Counted from the first letter of the stretch, positions 22,213 through 30,650 are shown. The stretch is 30,966 bases of DNA from DUOH01 sp036562625 (GCA_036562625.1 DATCJV010000207.1:1-30966); one strand, 5' to 3'. Translations and numbers: made by a program. Notes: generated from the sequence alone by a model not told the origin.

Positions 22213-23233
22213 GTGTATCCCTCCAGTATTCCCAGGCCAAGAGGGCAATCCCCACCCCATTATCTGTAGAAAGTTCCGGCCGGGCAAAATACAACTCCAA
22301 CTGAGGAAAGGAGGAGATTAATCCCTGCCGCAGATAAGAGTTGGAAGCCACTCCCCCAAAGAACAATACTTGCCGGCAACCGCTTTCCCGGACGGCATTT
22401 TCAAGCAAAGCGGCGACTGAACGCAACAGGCAATCCTGTACCGCCCAAGCCAGATCAGCGGGATGAGCTCCGGCCTGCAAACGGCGAAAGGCGGCCGAAG
22501 TAGGACCGGACAAGCTTAGGGATAAACCCTGTACGGAAATGGGCAGAGGGTCGACAGCAACTCCTGTCTCCGCTCCTCCGGCGCGCCCCTCCGTCCGCCG
22601 TAGACTTTTTTGGGCCAACTCCTCCAAATGTCTGCCGGCCGGGAAGGGAAGTCCCATGGCCACCCCTAACCTGTCCAGCATTTGACCGGCATGCAGATCC
22701 GTGGTTCCGCCCAGGATTTGCAGGTGATAACCTCCCTGACCGGTCTTTTCCACTAATAAAACTTCAGTAGTCCCCCCGGATAAGTGAAACCCCAGAAACC
22801 GCTTGTTTTCAGCGGTTAGCCTCAGATCGGTATCCACCAGGGCCGCTCTGATATGCCCTTCCTGATGAGTAAAGGGATAAGCCGGTACCCCTGCGCTATA
22901 AGCCAAGGCTTTACCAAAATTCTCCCCCGCTAAAAACACCGGTAGATATGACTCTTCCCGTGGCCGGGGGCGACCACTATAGCCTATGGCCTTCAGTTTT
23001 AAGCCATCGCCAGTGACTTTCACAGCTTCGGCCAACAACTGTGGAATGTTCTTCATATGCTGAAAGAGGGCCTCCGATTGCCGAAGCCCTCTCTCTCCGG
23101 ATTTTACTTGTAAGATCCGGCGTAAGTCCTTTACTACCATCCCTTGTTCGTTCACAATACTCACCGAGGTTGTATAACAACTGGTATCCAAACCCAGAAA
23201 AAAACCATGGTCAGCTCCGCCCAAACTCTTCAT
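22202..23233 (-). CDS. TsaD/Kae1-family paralogue (Clostridia type)
   Basis: The 343-residue protein is an ASKHA-fold member of the TsaD/Kae1 (Gcp) family: FLGLDTSCYTTSVSIV at the N-terminus, the metal-binding HQEGH (His123, His127) where true TsaD has HxEAH, FHLSGGTTEVLLV, FFGGVASNSYLRQ and STDNGVGIALLAW. True TsaD makes the t6A modification of tRNA with TsaB and TsaE, which are not here. Several sequence blocks differ from TsaD, so I call it a paralogue of unknown function. The start ATG 23233 overlaps the nusB stop (ATGA). AGGAG abuts this ATG directly, so TTG 23224, nine bases downstream, is an alternative. It overlaps polA at its 3' end. Confidence 0.82.
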   Translation of the reverse strand: MKSLGGADHGFFLGLDTSCYTTSVSIVNEQGMVVKDLRRILQVKSGERGLRQSEALFQHMKNIPQLLAEAVKVTGDGLKLKAIGYSGRPRPREESYLPVFLAGENFGKALAYSAGVPAYPFTHQEGHIRAALVDTDLRLTAENKRFLGFHLSGGTTEVLLVEKTGQGGYHLQILGGTTDLHAGQMLDRLGVAMGLPFPAGRHLEELAQKSLRRTEGRAGGAETGVAVDPLPISVQGLSLSLSGPTSAAFRRLQAGAHPADLAWAVQDCLLRSVAALLENAVRESGCRQVLFFGGVASNSYLRQGLISSFPQLELYFARPELSTDNGVGIALLAWEYWRDTHAG

Positions 23234-23700
23234 CTCCTGTTCTCTTCTTTCTCTGCCTCCGCTTCCGTAGGCAGGGAAGACCCTTCCGCTTGGACCGCCC
23301 GGCTGATCTTTCTGATGATATTGCCCAACACACCATTGACAAACCGACCGGAGTCCTCCTCTCCGTATACCTTGGCCAATTCTACCGCTTCGTTCACGGT
23401 TACCTCCACCGGAACGTCCTTCATGCGCATCAACTCGAAAACAGCCAGCCGCAGAATATTCCGATCCGTGTTGGCCATCCGCTGAAGGGGCCATTCCGCG
23501 GAGAACTCCGTAAGCAGGTCGTCAATCCATTTTAAATTATTAATTACCCCACCGACCAGTTCTTCCAAGAAGATCCGGGATTTTGCCGGCAGGTCATGAT
23601 CCTGACTTGTTCTGGTCAGCGCTTCTTTCCAGGGAATATGACCGATATCCACCTGGAATAAGGTCTGAAAAGCCAGTTCCCTCGCCAATCTTCTACTCAT
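23230..23700 (-). CDS. nusB: NusB, transcription antitermination factor
   Basis: NusB binds boxA RNA with S10 (NusE) to promote antitermination on rRNA operons. The 156-residue all-helical protein begins MSRRLARELAFQTLFQVD and contains MANTDRNILRLAVFEL, VPVEVTVNEAVELAKVYG and GRFVNGVLGNIIRK, all typical. It has a charged tail of about 20 residues rich in Glu beyond the usual end. It follows the asp23-amaP-DUF2273 genes, a common neighbourhood in Clostridia. Confidence 0.95.
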   Translation of the reverse strand: MSRRLARELAFQTLFQVDIGHIPWKEALTRTSQDHDLPAKSRIFLEELVGGVINNLKWIDDLLTEFSAEWPLQRMANTDRNILRLAVFELMRMKDVPVEVTVNEAVELAKVYGEEDSGRFVNGVLGNIIRKISRAVQAEGSSLPTEAEAEKEENRR

Positions 23701-23736
23701 CCAATCCTACCTCTTGTTTTCAAACTTTTCTCAACC

Positions 23737-23967
23737 TTATCCTCTTTCCTCTGCGGAAAAAACCTTTTTTATCTGCTGAAAAAGGTTTTCTTTTCCATCA
23801 ATCCTTTTTCCTACAAAGTATCCGCAGCTGACGCAGATTAAAAAATAGATCGCTTTCAGCCAGCCCAGTGTAATCACGAGAATACCGGTGATTAACCCCA
23901 ATAAAGTCCCGACAATTCTACCCTTGTATTGGAGAAGATATTCAATCCGGACCCATGGTTCCTCCAT
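23737..23967 (-). CDS. DUF2273 small membrane protein
   Basis: The 76-residue protein has two close hydrophobic segments (about 17-35 and 38-52) and charged ends, matching the small DUF2273 proteins usually encoded with Asp23 and AmaP. Its function is not known; association with the Asp23/AmaP envelope complex is inferred from the conserved linkage. AAGGAGGGCAAGGACG precedes the ATG. Confidence 0.8.
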   Translation of the reverse strand: MEEPWVRIEYLLQYKGRIVGTLLGLITGILVITLGWLKAIYFLICVSCGYFVGKRIDGKENLFQQIKKVFSAEERG

Positions 23968-23990
23968 CGTCCTTGCCCTCCTTATTTCGT

Positions 23991-24011
23991 ACTTAACGCC
24001 AAGCGTTAAGT
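23991..24011. repeat. Intercistronic stem-loop amaP / DUF2273
   Basis: ACTTAACGC (23991-23999) and GCGTTAAGT (24003-24011) form a perfect 9-bp stem with a 3-base loop, starting right at the amaP stop codon. No T-run follows on the minus strand, so it is not a classical terminator. It shares a GCGTTAA core with the structure at 24575-24615. Confidence 0.65.
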
Positions 24012-24544
24012 CACTCTACCCTGGCCCGGGGTTCTGCAGCAATTCTAGCCACGGTGACCGTGGAATTATTCACCGGAATTCCTACCGTCTCTCTGATATA
24101 CTCAGCCAACTTGGTTCTAATCTCCTGTACCAGCTGGGGAATGTTCAGGTCTGGGTTGCAAACGATCTCCACTTCAAAGTTGAGGCCATCCACATCGGCC
24201 TGGACATCCACTTCAGCTTCCCGCACCCCACGAATCTTCTTTACCGACCGTAAAGCCAAGGATTGCACTGCGGAAAAGGCCACCCTGACCTCGCCCAAGG
24301 CAGTCTCATGGATGATTGCTCTTAAGGGTTGCTTGGTATGTAAACCGGCCATGGCAAGCAAAAGAAAGAGGATAAAAAAGACTAAGAAAAGTAATAGTTT
24401 CAAGCCTTCCGTTCCGGCTTTCGCCACTAAAAACTCGCCGATCCGTAAAGGATCTTGTCCCATCAGCAGGCCAAAGAAGAAAACGGAAATGGCCAACATC
24501 ACGAGGGAACCAAAAAGAATAATCAATCGATAAGAAACCTTCAT
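24011..24544 (-). CDS. amaP: AmaP, Asp23 membrane anchor protein
   Basis: The 177-residue protein has two hydrophobic helices (about 6-28 and 45-68) followed by a soluble Asp23-like domain (VRVAFSAVQSLALRSVKKIRGV and later). This is the layout of AmaP, which anchors Asp23 to the membrane in staphylococci. It lies directly after asp23 in transcription order. The frame is open to GTG 24574; ATG 24544 is preferred because the helix begins right after it and GGAAGAG lies nine bases upstream. The shared stem-loop in the gap before it may affect relative expression. Confidence 0.85.
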   Translation of the reverse strand: MKVSYRLIILFGSLVMLAISVFFFGLLMGQDPLRIGEFLVAKAGTEGLKLLLFLVFFILFLLLAMAGLHTKQPLRAIIHETALGEVRVAFSAVQSLALRSVKKIRGVREAEVDVQADVDGLNFEVEIVCNPDLNIPQLVQEIRTKLAEYIRETVGIPVNNSTVTVARIAAEPRARVE

Positions 24545-24574
24545 GCTCAGCAACTCTTCCTTTCCTTGCGCCAC

Positions 24575-24615
24575 AGGCGTTTATCGTTTTACAGTCAGCA
24601 ACGCCTTTAACGCCT
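24575..24615. repeat. Intercistronic stem-loop asp23 / amaP with repeated GGCGTT
   Basis: AGGCGTT (24575-24581) can pair with AACGCCT at 24600-24606 or with a second AACGCCT at 24609-24615, which overlaps the asp23 stop. The two alternative pairings and the core shared with the next gap suggest an RNA element between these genes. No T-run follows. Confidence 0.5.
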
Positions 24616-25025
24616 TATTTTACTCTTGTTTCCACTGGAGGAGCCGGCGGTTCCTCCTGACGGAATTCCACTCCTTGGATATGCACGTTGACTTCGACTA
24701 CGATTAAACCGGTCATACTCTCAATGGCCTTCTTGACATTCTCCTGAATTCTTACAGCCACGTCAGGTATTTTCGCGCCATATTCAATGACTACGTATAA
24801 ATCGACGGCCGCCTCGGTCTCTCCTACCTCAACCCGCACTCCTTTAGAAAGGTTCTTCTTCTTCAATAACTCAGAGATCCCATCGACTACTCCGCCGCTC
24901 ATTCCAGCCACACCCTTAACTTCCGTCGCGGCTAAACCGGCAATAATTCCCACCACTTCATCGGCGATGCGGACCGTGCCGTTCTTTTCGCTCCATTCCT
25001 TTTCGTGAATTGTTCCACTGGCCAA
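24615..25025 (-). CDS. Asp23/Gls24-family envelope stress protein
   Basis: The 136-residue protein is a single Asp23 domain: NGTVRIADEVVGIIAGLAAT, VKGVAGMSGG, VDLYVVIEYGAKIPDVAVRI and ESMTGLIVVEVNVHIQGV. The tail is proline-rich. Family members form membrane-associated layers through AmaP and are induced by cell-envelope stress. It is encoded after accB-accC and before amaP. The frame runs to GTG 25034, but AGGAGG lies eight to nine bases before TTG 25025, which is chosen. Confidence 0.9.
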   Translation of the reverse strand: MASGTIHEKEWSEKNGTVRIADEVVGIIAGLAATEVKGVAGMSGGVVDGISELLKKKNLSKGVRVEVGETEAAVDLYVVIEYGAKIPDVAVRIQENVKKAIESMTGLIVVEVNVHIQGVEFRQEEPPAPPVETRVK

Positions 25026-25082
25026 GCTTAACACCTCCTCTAGACTTCTGCCAGATCACTCACGGATGTACGGTATTCAAGT

Positions 25083-26438
25083 CTATTCTGTTTTCTTCAT
25101 TTTTATGTGTTTTTCAATGAAGTCGGTGGTTACCTCACCTCTAATAAAATACTCATTCTGCATTACTTCCAAATGAAAAAGGAGGGTGGACGGCACACCA
25201 TACACTTCAAACTCCTCAAGCGCTCTGGTCATCCGTTTAATCGCCTCCTCCCGGTCTTTCCCCCAGGCGATCAACTTGGCCACCATTGAGTCATAATAGG
25301 GAGGAATGGTGTATCCGGTATAGACACAACTGTCTACTCTGATTCCAGGCCCACCGGCAGGTTGATAAAACTCAATCTGACCCGGGAAAGGCATAAAATT
25401 CTTGGTTGGATCCTCCGCATTAATCCGGCACTCAATAGCATGTCCGTTTAATACCACATCCTCCTGGCGGATAGTGAGTTTTTCCCCGGCGGCGATTAAA
25501 ATCTGTTGCTTGACCAGATCAATCCCAGTCACCATTTCGGTCACTGGGTGTTCCACCTGTATTCTGGTGTTCATCTCCATAAAATAAAAACTACCGTCTT
25601 CATCCATTAAAAACTCTACGGTACCGGCATTAGTATATCCCACGGAGCGGGCGCCGCGAACGGCAGCCTCACCCAGAGCCTTCCTAATCTCCGGAGTAAC
25701 CGCGGAGGATGGTGACTCCTCGATCACCTTTTGGTGTCTCCTCTGGACCGAACAATCCCGCTCGCCCAGATAGATTCCGTTCCCGTGTTCATCAAAGAGC
25801 AATTGCACTTCAATATGTCGCGGCTTGGCAATAAACTTCTCTATATACACCTCGGAGTTGCCGAAGGAAGCTTCCGCCTCCATCTGTGCGGTTTGATAAG
25901 CCTTTTCCAATTCCGTGGGGGCATAGACCACCCGCATCCCCCGTCCACCGCCCCCGGCCGACGCTTTGATAATCACGGGATATCCAATCTCCTCCGCGAT
26001 CTTCGCTGCCTGAGAAAAGTCAGCTATTGGTCCGTCAGAACCGGGTACCACTGGAACTCCAGCATCTTTCATGCTCTGTTTGGCTTGGGCCTTGTCACCC
26101 AATTTTTCAATGGCCTCCGCTGTCGGTCCGATAAATTTTATCTTATGAGTCTCACAGATTTCCACAAAACGGGGGTTCTCCGCTAAAAAACCATATCCTG
26201 GATGGATCGCATCCACCTCGGCTATTCTAGCTGCGCTGATAATATTTAAAATATTGAGGTAACTTTTGTTGCTGGGCGCCGGCCCCACACAAAAGGCTTC
26301 ATCTGCATAGCGCACATGTAACGAATCCCGATCCGCCTCGGAATAAATGGCCACCGTCTTGATGCCCAATTCTTTACAGGCCCGAATCACCCGTAAGGCG
26401 ATTTCCCCTCGATTTGCAACCAATATTTTCCGAAACAA
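25083..26438 (-). CDS. accC: AccC, biotin carboxylase subunit of acetyl-CoA carboxylase
   Basis: AccC carboxylates the biotin on AccB using ATP and bicarbonate, the first half-reaction of malonyl-CoA synthesis. The 451-residue ATP-grasp protein begins MFRKILVANRGEIALRVIRA and shows the glycine-rich ATP loop ASAGGGGRGMR, KVIEESPSSA, and the active-site block EMNTRIQVEHPVTEM. The start is TTG 26438 with GGAGG five bases upstream. It is 24 bp after accB. The carboxyltransferase genes accA and accD are not in the window. Confidence 0.97.
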   Translation of the reverse strand: MFRKILVANRGEIALRVIRACKELGIKTVAIYSEADRDSLHVRYADEAFCVGPAPSNKSYLNILNIISAARIAEVDAIHPGYGFLAENPRFVEICETHKIKFIGPTAEAIEKLGDKAQAKQSMKDAGVPVVPGSDGPIADFSQAAKIAEEIGYPVIIKASAGGGGRGMRVVYAPTELEKAYQTAQMEAEASFGNSEVYIEKFIAKPRHIEVQLLFDEHGNGIYLGERDCSVQRRHQKVIEESPSSAVTPEIRKALGEAAVRGARSVGYTNAGTVEFLMDEDGSFYFMEMNTRIQVEHPVTEMVTGIDLVKQQILIAAGEKLTIRQEDVVLNGHAIECRINAEDPTKNFMPFPGQIEFYQPAGGPGIRVDSCVYTGYTIPPYYDSMVAKLIAWGKDREEAIKRMTRALEEFEVYGVPSTLLFHLEVMQNEYFIRGEVTTDFIEKHIKMKKTE

Positions 26439-26462
26439 TTAAACCTCCACCTCCGGGATGTT

Positions 26463-26969
26463 TTATACCTTCTCCAATATAAACATAGGTTGTCCATACT
26501 CGACAGGTTGGCCGTTTTCTACCAGGATCTTAATAATCCTGCCTCTGGTGTCGCTCTCGATCTCATTCATCAGTTTCATTGCTTCAATAATACAAAGCAC
26601 CTCTCCGGCTTCTACAACCTGGTTGACTTCGACAAATGGGTCCGCTCCCGGACTTGGCGCCCGGTAAAAAGTACCCACCATCGGAGCGACAATCATCACC
26701 TGATTAGGCGGTAACTCCATATCTTCCTCTGGAGAGGAGGAACCCAGTGCTTGTTCGGCGCCGGCAGACGGCATCGGTTGAGGCGCGACGGGCGTCATTT
26801 GAACCTGAGGAGCAGAGGGAAGATTGTTCACTGTAGCCACAGGGGCGGTGGCAAACTCCGGACGACCTTTCTTAATTTCGACTTTAGTTCCAAACCTTTC
26901 CAGTTTTAATTCTGTAATATCAGTCTCCGCTAATATCCTAATCAACTCTTTTATCTCTTTAACCTTCAT
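26463..26969 (-). CDS. accB: AccB, biotin carboxyl carrier protein
   Basis: AccB carries the biotin that shuttles CO2 between AccC and AccAD. The 168-residue protein has an N-terminal helical segment (MKVKEIKELIRILAETDI), a Pro/Ala-rich flexible linker (about 40-85) and a C-terminal biotinyl domain with the biotinylated lysine Lys132 in IIEAMKLMNEIES. AAGGAGG precedes the ATG by eight bases. It is the first gene behind a strong promoter, heading an accB-accC-asp23-amaP-DUF2273-nusB run. Confidence 0.97.
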   Translation of the reverse strand: MKVKEIKELIRILAETDITELKLERFGTKVEIKKGRPEFATAPVATVNNLPSAPQVQMTPVAPQPMPSAGAEQALGSSSPEEDMELPPNQVMIVAPMVGTFYRAPSPGADPFVEVNQVVEAGEVLCIIEAMKLMNEIESDTRGRIIKILVENGQPVEYGQPMFILEKV

Positions 26970-27109
26970 AACCGTCCTCCTTCAGATGCAACTGTGGTTA
27001 ACACGACTCTCATCCGCTTTGACCCGGTAGGCCCGAAAAAATGCCAGGAGCCAAAAAGCGCCCGCCTCAGCATGAAGAGTGAGTCAAAATTGATGAAAGT
27101 CTTTTATGA

Positions 27110-27138
27110 CTTATACCACAAAAAGGAACCATGGTCAA
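27110..27138 (-). promoter_or_regulatory. Sigma-A-type promoter of accB-accC cluster
   Basis: On the minus strand TTGACC (27138-27133) and TATAAG (27115-27110) are 17 bases apart, a near-consensus promoter. Transcription would start near 27103, giving a leader of about 130 bases before accB. I see no known fatty-acid regulator site. The gap 26970-27243 otherwise holds no gene, and no convincing terminator follows spoIIIAH. Confidence 0.75.
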
Positions 27139-27243
27139 CAACATCTTATATTATTTCACCGGTAAGTATTTTTTTCCTCTTTTTTATTCTCCTTTTTGTC
27201 ACCAACAGTCCCCTTTTCCCTGTGGTTTCTTCACCTTCTCTCT

Positions 27244-27789
27244 TTATTCGATAATCCTGATTTGTCCCAACGAATACCCGGTAACCTCAGCAACAAGTTC
27301 CCCAATGGCCGAGACCGTGGCGGCGTCAAGTGTCATCCCCTTGACTACCACAGTTACAGATTGATCATGCGTCACCACTACCGCCTCCCGGCAACCACGA
27401 GCGGTCAATAAGTTCTCAGCCTCCCTTTCCATACTGGATCTGTTGGTTAGTGTCAACAACTGATCATGAATAATCTTTCTGTTCTCTTCATCCGCAGTCA
27501 CCAATAACATTTCCAGTCTCTCTTGTAACCTGCTCCTCTCCTTTTCCCTGGCTAAACGCAACTCGGTCAACTCAACCAAGTCTCTGTCCGCTCCAGGTAC
27601 CGCCTCCTGTTTTTTGGAAACACTTTCCACCGTAGAAACGCCTGTAACCGGAAGAATCAACTGCACACCCTGCTCTTCTTCATAGACCGGATAATGGACC
27701 CAAAAAAACCCGATCAAAAAACCGACAACCAAAACTAGAGCGATGATTATCCATCCTTTGCCTACTGGCTCCGCCTCACTGCCGACCAC
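27244..27789 (-). CDS. spoIIIAH: SpoIIIAH, stage III sporulation protein AH
   Basis: SpoIIIAH is the mother-cell membrane protein whose outer domain binds forespore SpoIIQ to build the channel between the two cells. The 181-residue product has a membrane helix at about 12-30 (GWIIIALVLVVGFLIGFFW), a helical region (about 75-125) and a C-terminal ring-building domain ending SLGQIRIIE. The open frame runs back to 28011 inside spoIIIAG; GTG 27789 is chosen because it starts 9 bp after the spoIIIAG stop and just before the helix. The ribosome binding site (AAGG) is weak. Last gene of the operon. Confidence 0.9.
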   Translation of the reverse strand: MVGSEAEPVGKGWIIIALVLVVGFLIGFFWVHYPVYEEEQGVQLILPVTGVSTVESVSKKQEAVPGADRDLVELTELRLAREKERSRLQERLEMLLVTADEENRKIIHDQLLTLTNRSSMEREAENLLTARGCREAVVVTHDQSVTVVVKGMTLDAATVSAIGELVAEVTGYSLGQIRIIE

Positions 27790-27797
27790 AGCCTGCC

Positions 27798-28451
27798 TTA
27801 TTCCCCCCAGGTCACTACCATTACCCGGTGCAAGGGAATCCCCAGCACGGTGGCTGTGGCCTGCCAAAGTTTCTCCCGGACCACCGCATCCGCCGCTCCC
27901 TCCGCCACTACTAAAACTCCGGCGATTTTTGGCGCCATGGTTCTCACACGAATGGGTTCCTCCACTCCATCCCGTTGTCTCCGTAAAACCGGATCTTTTT
28001 CGCTCCTCCATTCCAAAACCGTCCCTCCGTTTTGATCTTGGTTTTCCCTTTTTTCTTCATGCGTACGAAAGAGCCACTCCTCTTCTGCAGAGGTTGCATA
28101 AGTAAGATCCACCTTTACTCTGCCTACACCCTCAATCCGCTCTAAAGCGGAGAGCAATGCATCTTCTACTCTTTCTTCCACCCAAAGATCAAAAGTCTTT
28201 CCATGGGTAATGACTGTTACCGGCTCTTTCTTGCTCAATACTTGCTCCTGCTGTGGCGTCTTCCCCCCCGAACCGGATAACAGAATGAGGCCGATCCCCA
28301 TCAGCATCATTATTGATAAAACCAGAATCTTTCCCCGCTCTCCCACAGGTATACCAGACAACAGCTTAAAGACCGGCCACAGACCATCTTTTATGCCTGA
28401 GTATTTTCTCCCTCCAAACTGCAAGCGTGCGGATCTATCGGCTTCCTTCAA
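27798..28451 (-). CDS. spoIIIAG: SpoIIIAG, stage III sporulation protein AG
   Basis: SpoIIIAG forms a large ring in the space between mother cell and forespore. The 217-residue protein has a membrane helix (about 41-59), a region that includes long charged stretches (LFRTHEEKRENQDQNGG), and a C-terminal ring-building domain with IAGVLVVAEGAADAVVREKL and a hydrophobic end MVVTWGE. The start TTG 28451 has GGTGGAG seven bases upstream and overlaps spoIIIAF by 17 bp. Confidence 0.92.
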   Translation of the reverse strand: MKEADRSARLQFGGRKYSGIKDGLWPVFKLLSGIPVGERGKILVLSIMMLMGIGLILLSGSGGKTPQQEQVLSKKEPVTVITHGKTFDLWVEERVEDALLSALERIEGVGRVKVDLTYATSAEEEWLFRTHEEKRENQDQNGGTVLEWRSEKDPVLRRQRDGVEEPIRVRTMAPKIAGVLVVAEGAADAVVREKLWQATATVLGIPLHRVMVVTWGE

Positions 28452-28959
28452 CTGTCTTCTCCACCTCCACCAAATCCGGGCTAATCATTAGCAGCTCACC
28501 CACTGCTTTCTTGATCTTAACCACCTCAATGGATTTTTCCGGATCTATTTCTTCCAGATACACCCGGACCATGGTTAATACCCCACCGGAGATGACCAAC
28601 TCGGTCCGGGTCTTGCATCCGGGGCAAATCTGTTGAACCACTGTGTTCACCTGCTTGGCCAGACGTTCCTGTACCGCGGATTCTGCCTTTTTCACACCAG
28701 CTTCCCGCACCCGTTGACCGGTTGCCAATAAACGATCAACACTCTTCTGATCTGATAAGCTTGGATCTGCGGTCAATATTTCCAAAGAAAACTCTTTCCC
28801 CGCAGAGACCATTAACTGCAACAGAGAGAATAAAACCAGCAACCCAAGGACCATCCGGGAATACTTCCGCATTTCGTCTTCGGGCAGCAATAATTCAAGA
28901 AAACCGGCTAAGAGAATCAAGGCCAAAAGGGAGCGCAAAGCATCTTTCACCACACCCAC
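28435..28959 (-). CDS. spoIIIAF: SpoIIIAF, stage III sporulation protein AF
   Basis: SpoIIIAF is a membrane component of the SpoIIIA channel with two N-terminal helices (about 8-25 and 35-52) and an outer ring-building-like domain. The 174-residue protein follows this layout, with YLEEIDPEKSIEVVKIKKAV in the outer domain. It contains a CPGC motif (Cys112, Cys115) in that outer domain. The start is uncertain between GTG 28959 and GTG 28950, both near GAGGTGG-like sequence. It overlaps spoIIIAG. Confidence 0.9.
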   Translation of the reverse strand: MGVVKDALRSLLALILLAGFLELLLPEDEMRKYSRMVLGLLVLFSLLQLMVSAGKEFSLEILTADPSLSDQKSVDRLLATGQRVREAGVKKAESAVQERLAKQVNTVVQQICPGCKTRTELVISGGVLTMVRVYLEEIDPEKSIEVVKIKKAVGELLMISPDLVEVEKTVEGSR

Positions 28960-28966
28960 CTCGTCC

Positions 28967-30259
28967 CTACCTAATCATCGCCATGATATTTCCCAACCCG
29001 ACCAGAATGGAGAGGCCAAAGAAGACCATCAGCGCGGTGACGGCAACCGCGGCAAAAACCACCATTATTGTTCCACCAATCTCCTGTAAGGAATCGGCTA
29101 ATCTCTCCTGGTTCAGGGGTTGAATTACAGCCGCCGCCAGTTGATAGATTAAGGAAACAGCCAAGATCTTCAAGGCTGGGTGGATACAGATGATCACCGC
29201 CGCTACCGCCCCAAAGGCGCCTAGGGCGTTCTTCAACAGCAAAGAACACCCGGCGGCCAATTCAATACTATCGGCGATCGCTCCGCCTACCAAGGGAAGG
29301 AAATTACCTGTAATATACCTGGCTGCGCGTAAGGCAACACCATCCGCCACTGCCACAGTAATCCCTTGTACTGTGACCAGTCCTAAAAAAATACTGACCA
29401 ACAAGCCTAACAGTCCGATGGATAACTTGCGACCTAAGGCCGCTAACTTGCCCATAGTAAACCCTTCCGCCAAACGAGAGACCAAACCTACGGTTCCGGA
29501 TAGATAAATCACCGGCAGCGCCAAGCCTTTAATCAAATGCACTACCAGGCCTATCCCTCCCCAGATGATCGGGTGGCAGACTGTGGTTAGGGTCACCCCC
29601 CCAGCGGCCGTCAAAAGAGCAAAGACGGGCGGGAGTAAGGCATAGACGAAGTTGATCAGCCGCTCCAAGACTTCATGGGCTAGGCGGAGCGTGAAGGTGA
29701 AACTCTGGATGGAAAGACCCATTAGGATTAAGTAAATTATACTCTCCACCAGATGACCCAGGCTTACCCCGGCCCAGGCTTGTTGGAAATGGGTGAGCAC
29801 CGCTCCGATCACCGCCAGAATAATCACCCTGCCGAGCAAACTAAAGTTAACGACCACTTCCCCCCAGAGAAGCTTGGCGCTGTTCTGCAGAACCAAGTTG
29901 AAGTTCAGTCCAACCCCGCTCCTAATCCACTCCAGCGGATCCCATCTTGGTATTAACTCTCGGGTTTCCTGATCAAGTTGGGCCAAATAAGAATGGACCC
30001 TATCCAAATCCAAATGGTTCAATTCTTCTTCAGTGATTGAAGAGAGACCGGTCAAGATCTCATCCTGACCAACCCCCTCTGCGCGGATGTGGGTTTCAGC
30101 CAAGATTCGTGCGCTGCACAGTGAGATACTTAATGATATTAACACCAGTAACAGGACGAGCCGCCAGAGAAGACTTGGTCCATGACGACGCCGGCGAAAA
30201 AAACGCTCCCGGTTCGGGCGCGCCTTCGAATCGAATCTTGCGCCAGACTCTATCATCAT
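28967..30259 (-). CDS. spoIIIAE: SpoIIIAE, stage III sporulation protein AE
   Basis: SpoIIIAE is the large polytopic subunit of the SpoIIIA complex. The 430-residue protein has an Arg-rich N-terminus and a first hydrophobic segment that may be a signal peptide (about 32-53), an outer stretch with LDRVHSYLAQLDQETRELIP, and then about seven or eight hydrophobic segments rich in Gly, Val and Ala to the end. GNFLPLVGGAIADSIEL and the sequence around LPPVFALLTAAGG are typical. It starts 7 bp after spoIIIAD ends, with GAGAGG three to six bases before tandem ATG codons. Confidence 0.95.
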   Translation of the reverse strand: MMIESGARFDSKARPNRERFFRRRRHGPSLLWRLVLLLVLISLSISLCSARILAETHIRAEGVGQDEILTGLSSITEEELNHLDLDRVHSYLAQLDQETRELIPRWDPLEWIRSGVGLNFNLVLQNSAKLLWGEVVVNFSLLGRVIILAVIGAVLTHFQQAWAGVSLGHLVESIIYLILMGLSIQSFTFTLRLAHEVLERLINFVYALLPPVFALLTAAGGVTLTTVCHPIIWGGIGLVVHLIKGLALPVIYLSGTVGLVSRLAEGFTMGKLAALGRKLSIGLLGLLVSIFLGLVTVQGITVAVADGVALRAARYITGNFLPLVGGAIADSIELAAGCSLLLKNALGAFGAVAAVIICIHPALKILAVSLIYQLAAAVIQPLNQERLADSLQEIGGTIMVVFAAVAVTALMVFFGLSILVGLGNIMAMIR

Positions 30260-30266
30260 TTGCCTC

Positions 30267-30650
30267 TCAAAGCAGGCGTAGGATCATTTCCATGATGGCC
30301 ACCATGACCGGCACAGCTAAAAAAAGGATGACAATCTTCCCGGCCAGTTCCAGTTTTAATCCTAAGCTGCTTTCTCCTGCGTCTTTACAGATTTGCGCGC
30401 CGAACCCCGCCAAGTAGGCTACACCCATCACCCTAAGCACTGTCTGCAGAGGCAAGTAATCAATCTTCGCTCGTAGCGCTAAATAATTAAAAGCCTCCAC
30501 TAACTCAGTTAAGCGCCCCACCAATCTGAGAAAGATCATCACACCGGCTACAATCGAAAGCATTACTGCCATCTCCGGTGAATCCCGGCGAAGTATACTA
30601 AGCAACACCACAGTAATTAGGGCCATTCCGAGAAAAGGAAGTATCTCCAC
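30267..30650 (-). CDS. spoIIIAD: SpoIIIAD, stage III sporulation protein AD
   Basis: The 127-residue membrane protein has three or four hydrophobic segments and the typical stretches EMAVMLSIVAGVMIFLRLVG and GFGAQICKDAGESSLGLKLE. It works with SpoIIIAC in the mother-cell membrane part of the channel. GTG 30650 has AGGAGG eight bases upstream. The spoIIIAC-AD-AE order is the standard one. Confidence 0.95.
   Translation of the reverse strand: MEILPFLGMALITVVLLSILRRDSPEMAVMLSIVAGVMIFLRLVGRLTELVEAFNYLALRAKIDYLPLQTVLRVMGVAYLAGFGAQICKDAGESSLGLKLELAGKIVILFLAVPVMVAIMEMILRLL

Noticed and set aside
23041..23535. Plus-strand open frame of 164 codons across the nusB/TsaD-like junction
   Set aside because: Both minus-strand genes are recognisable families; this frame is their antisense.
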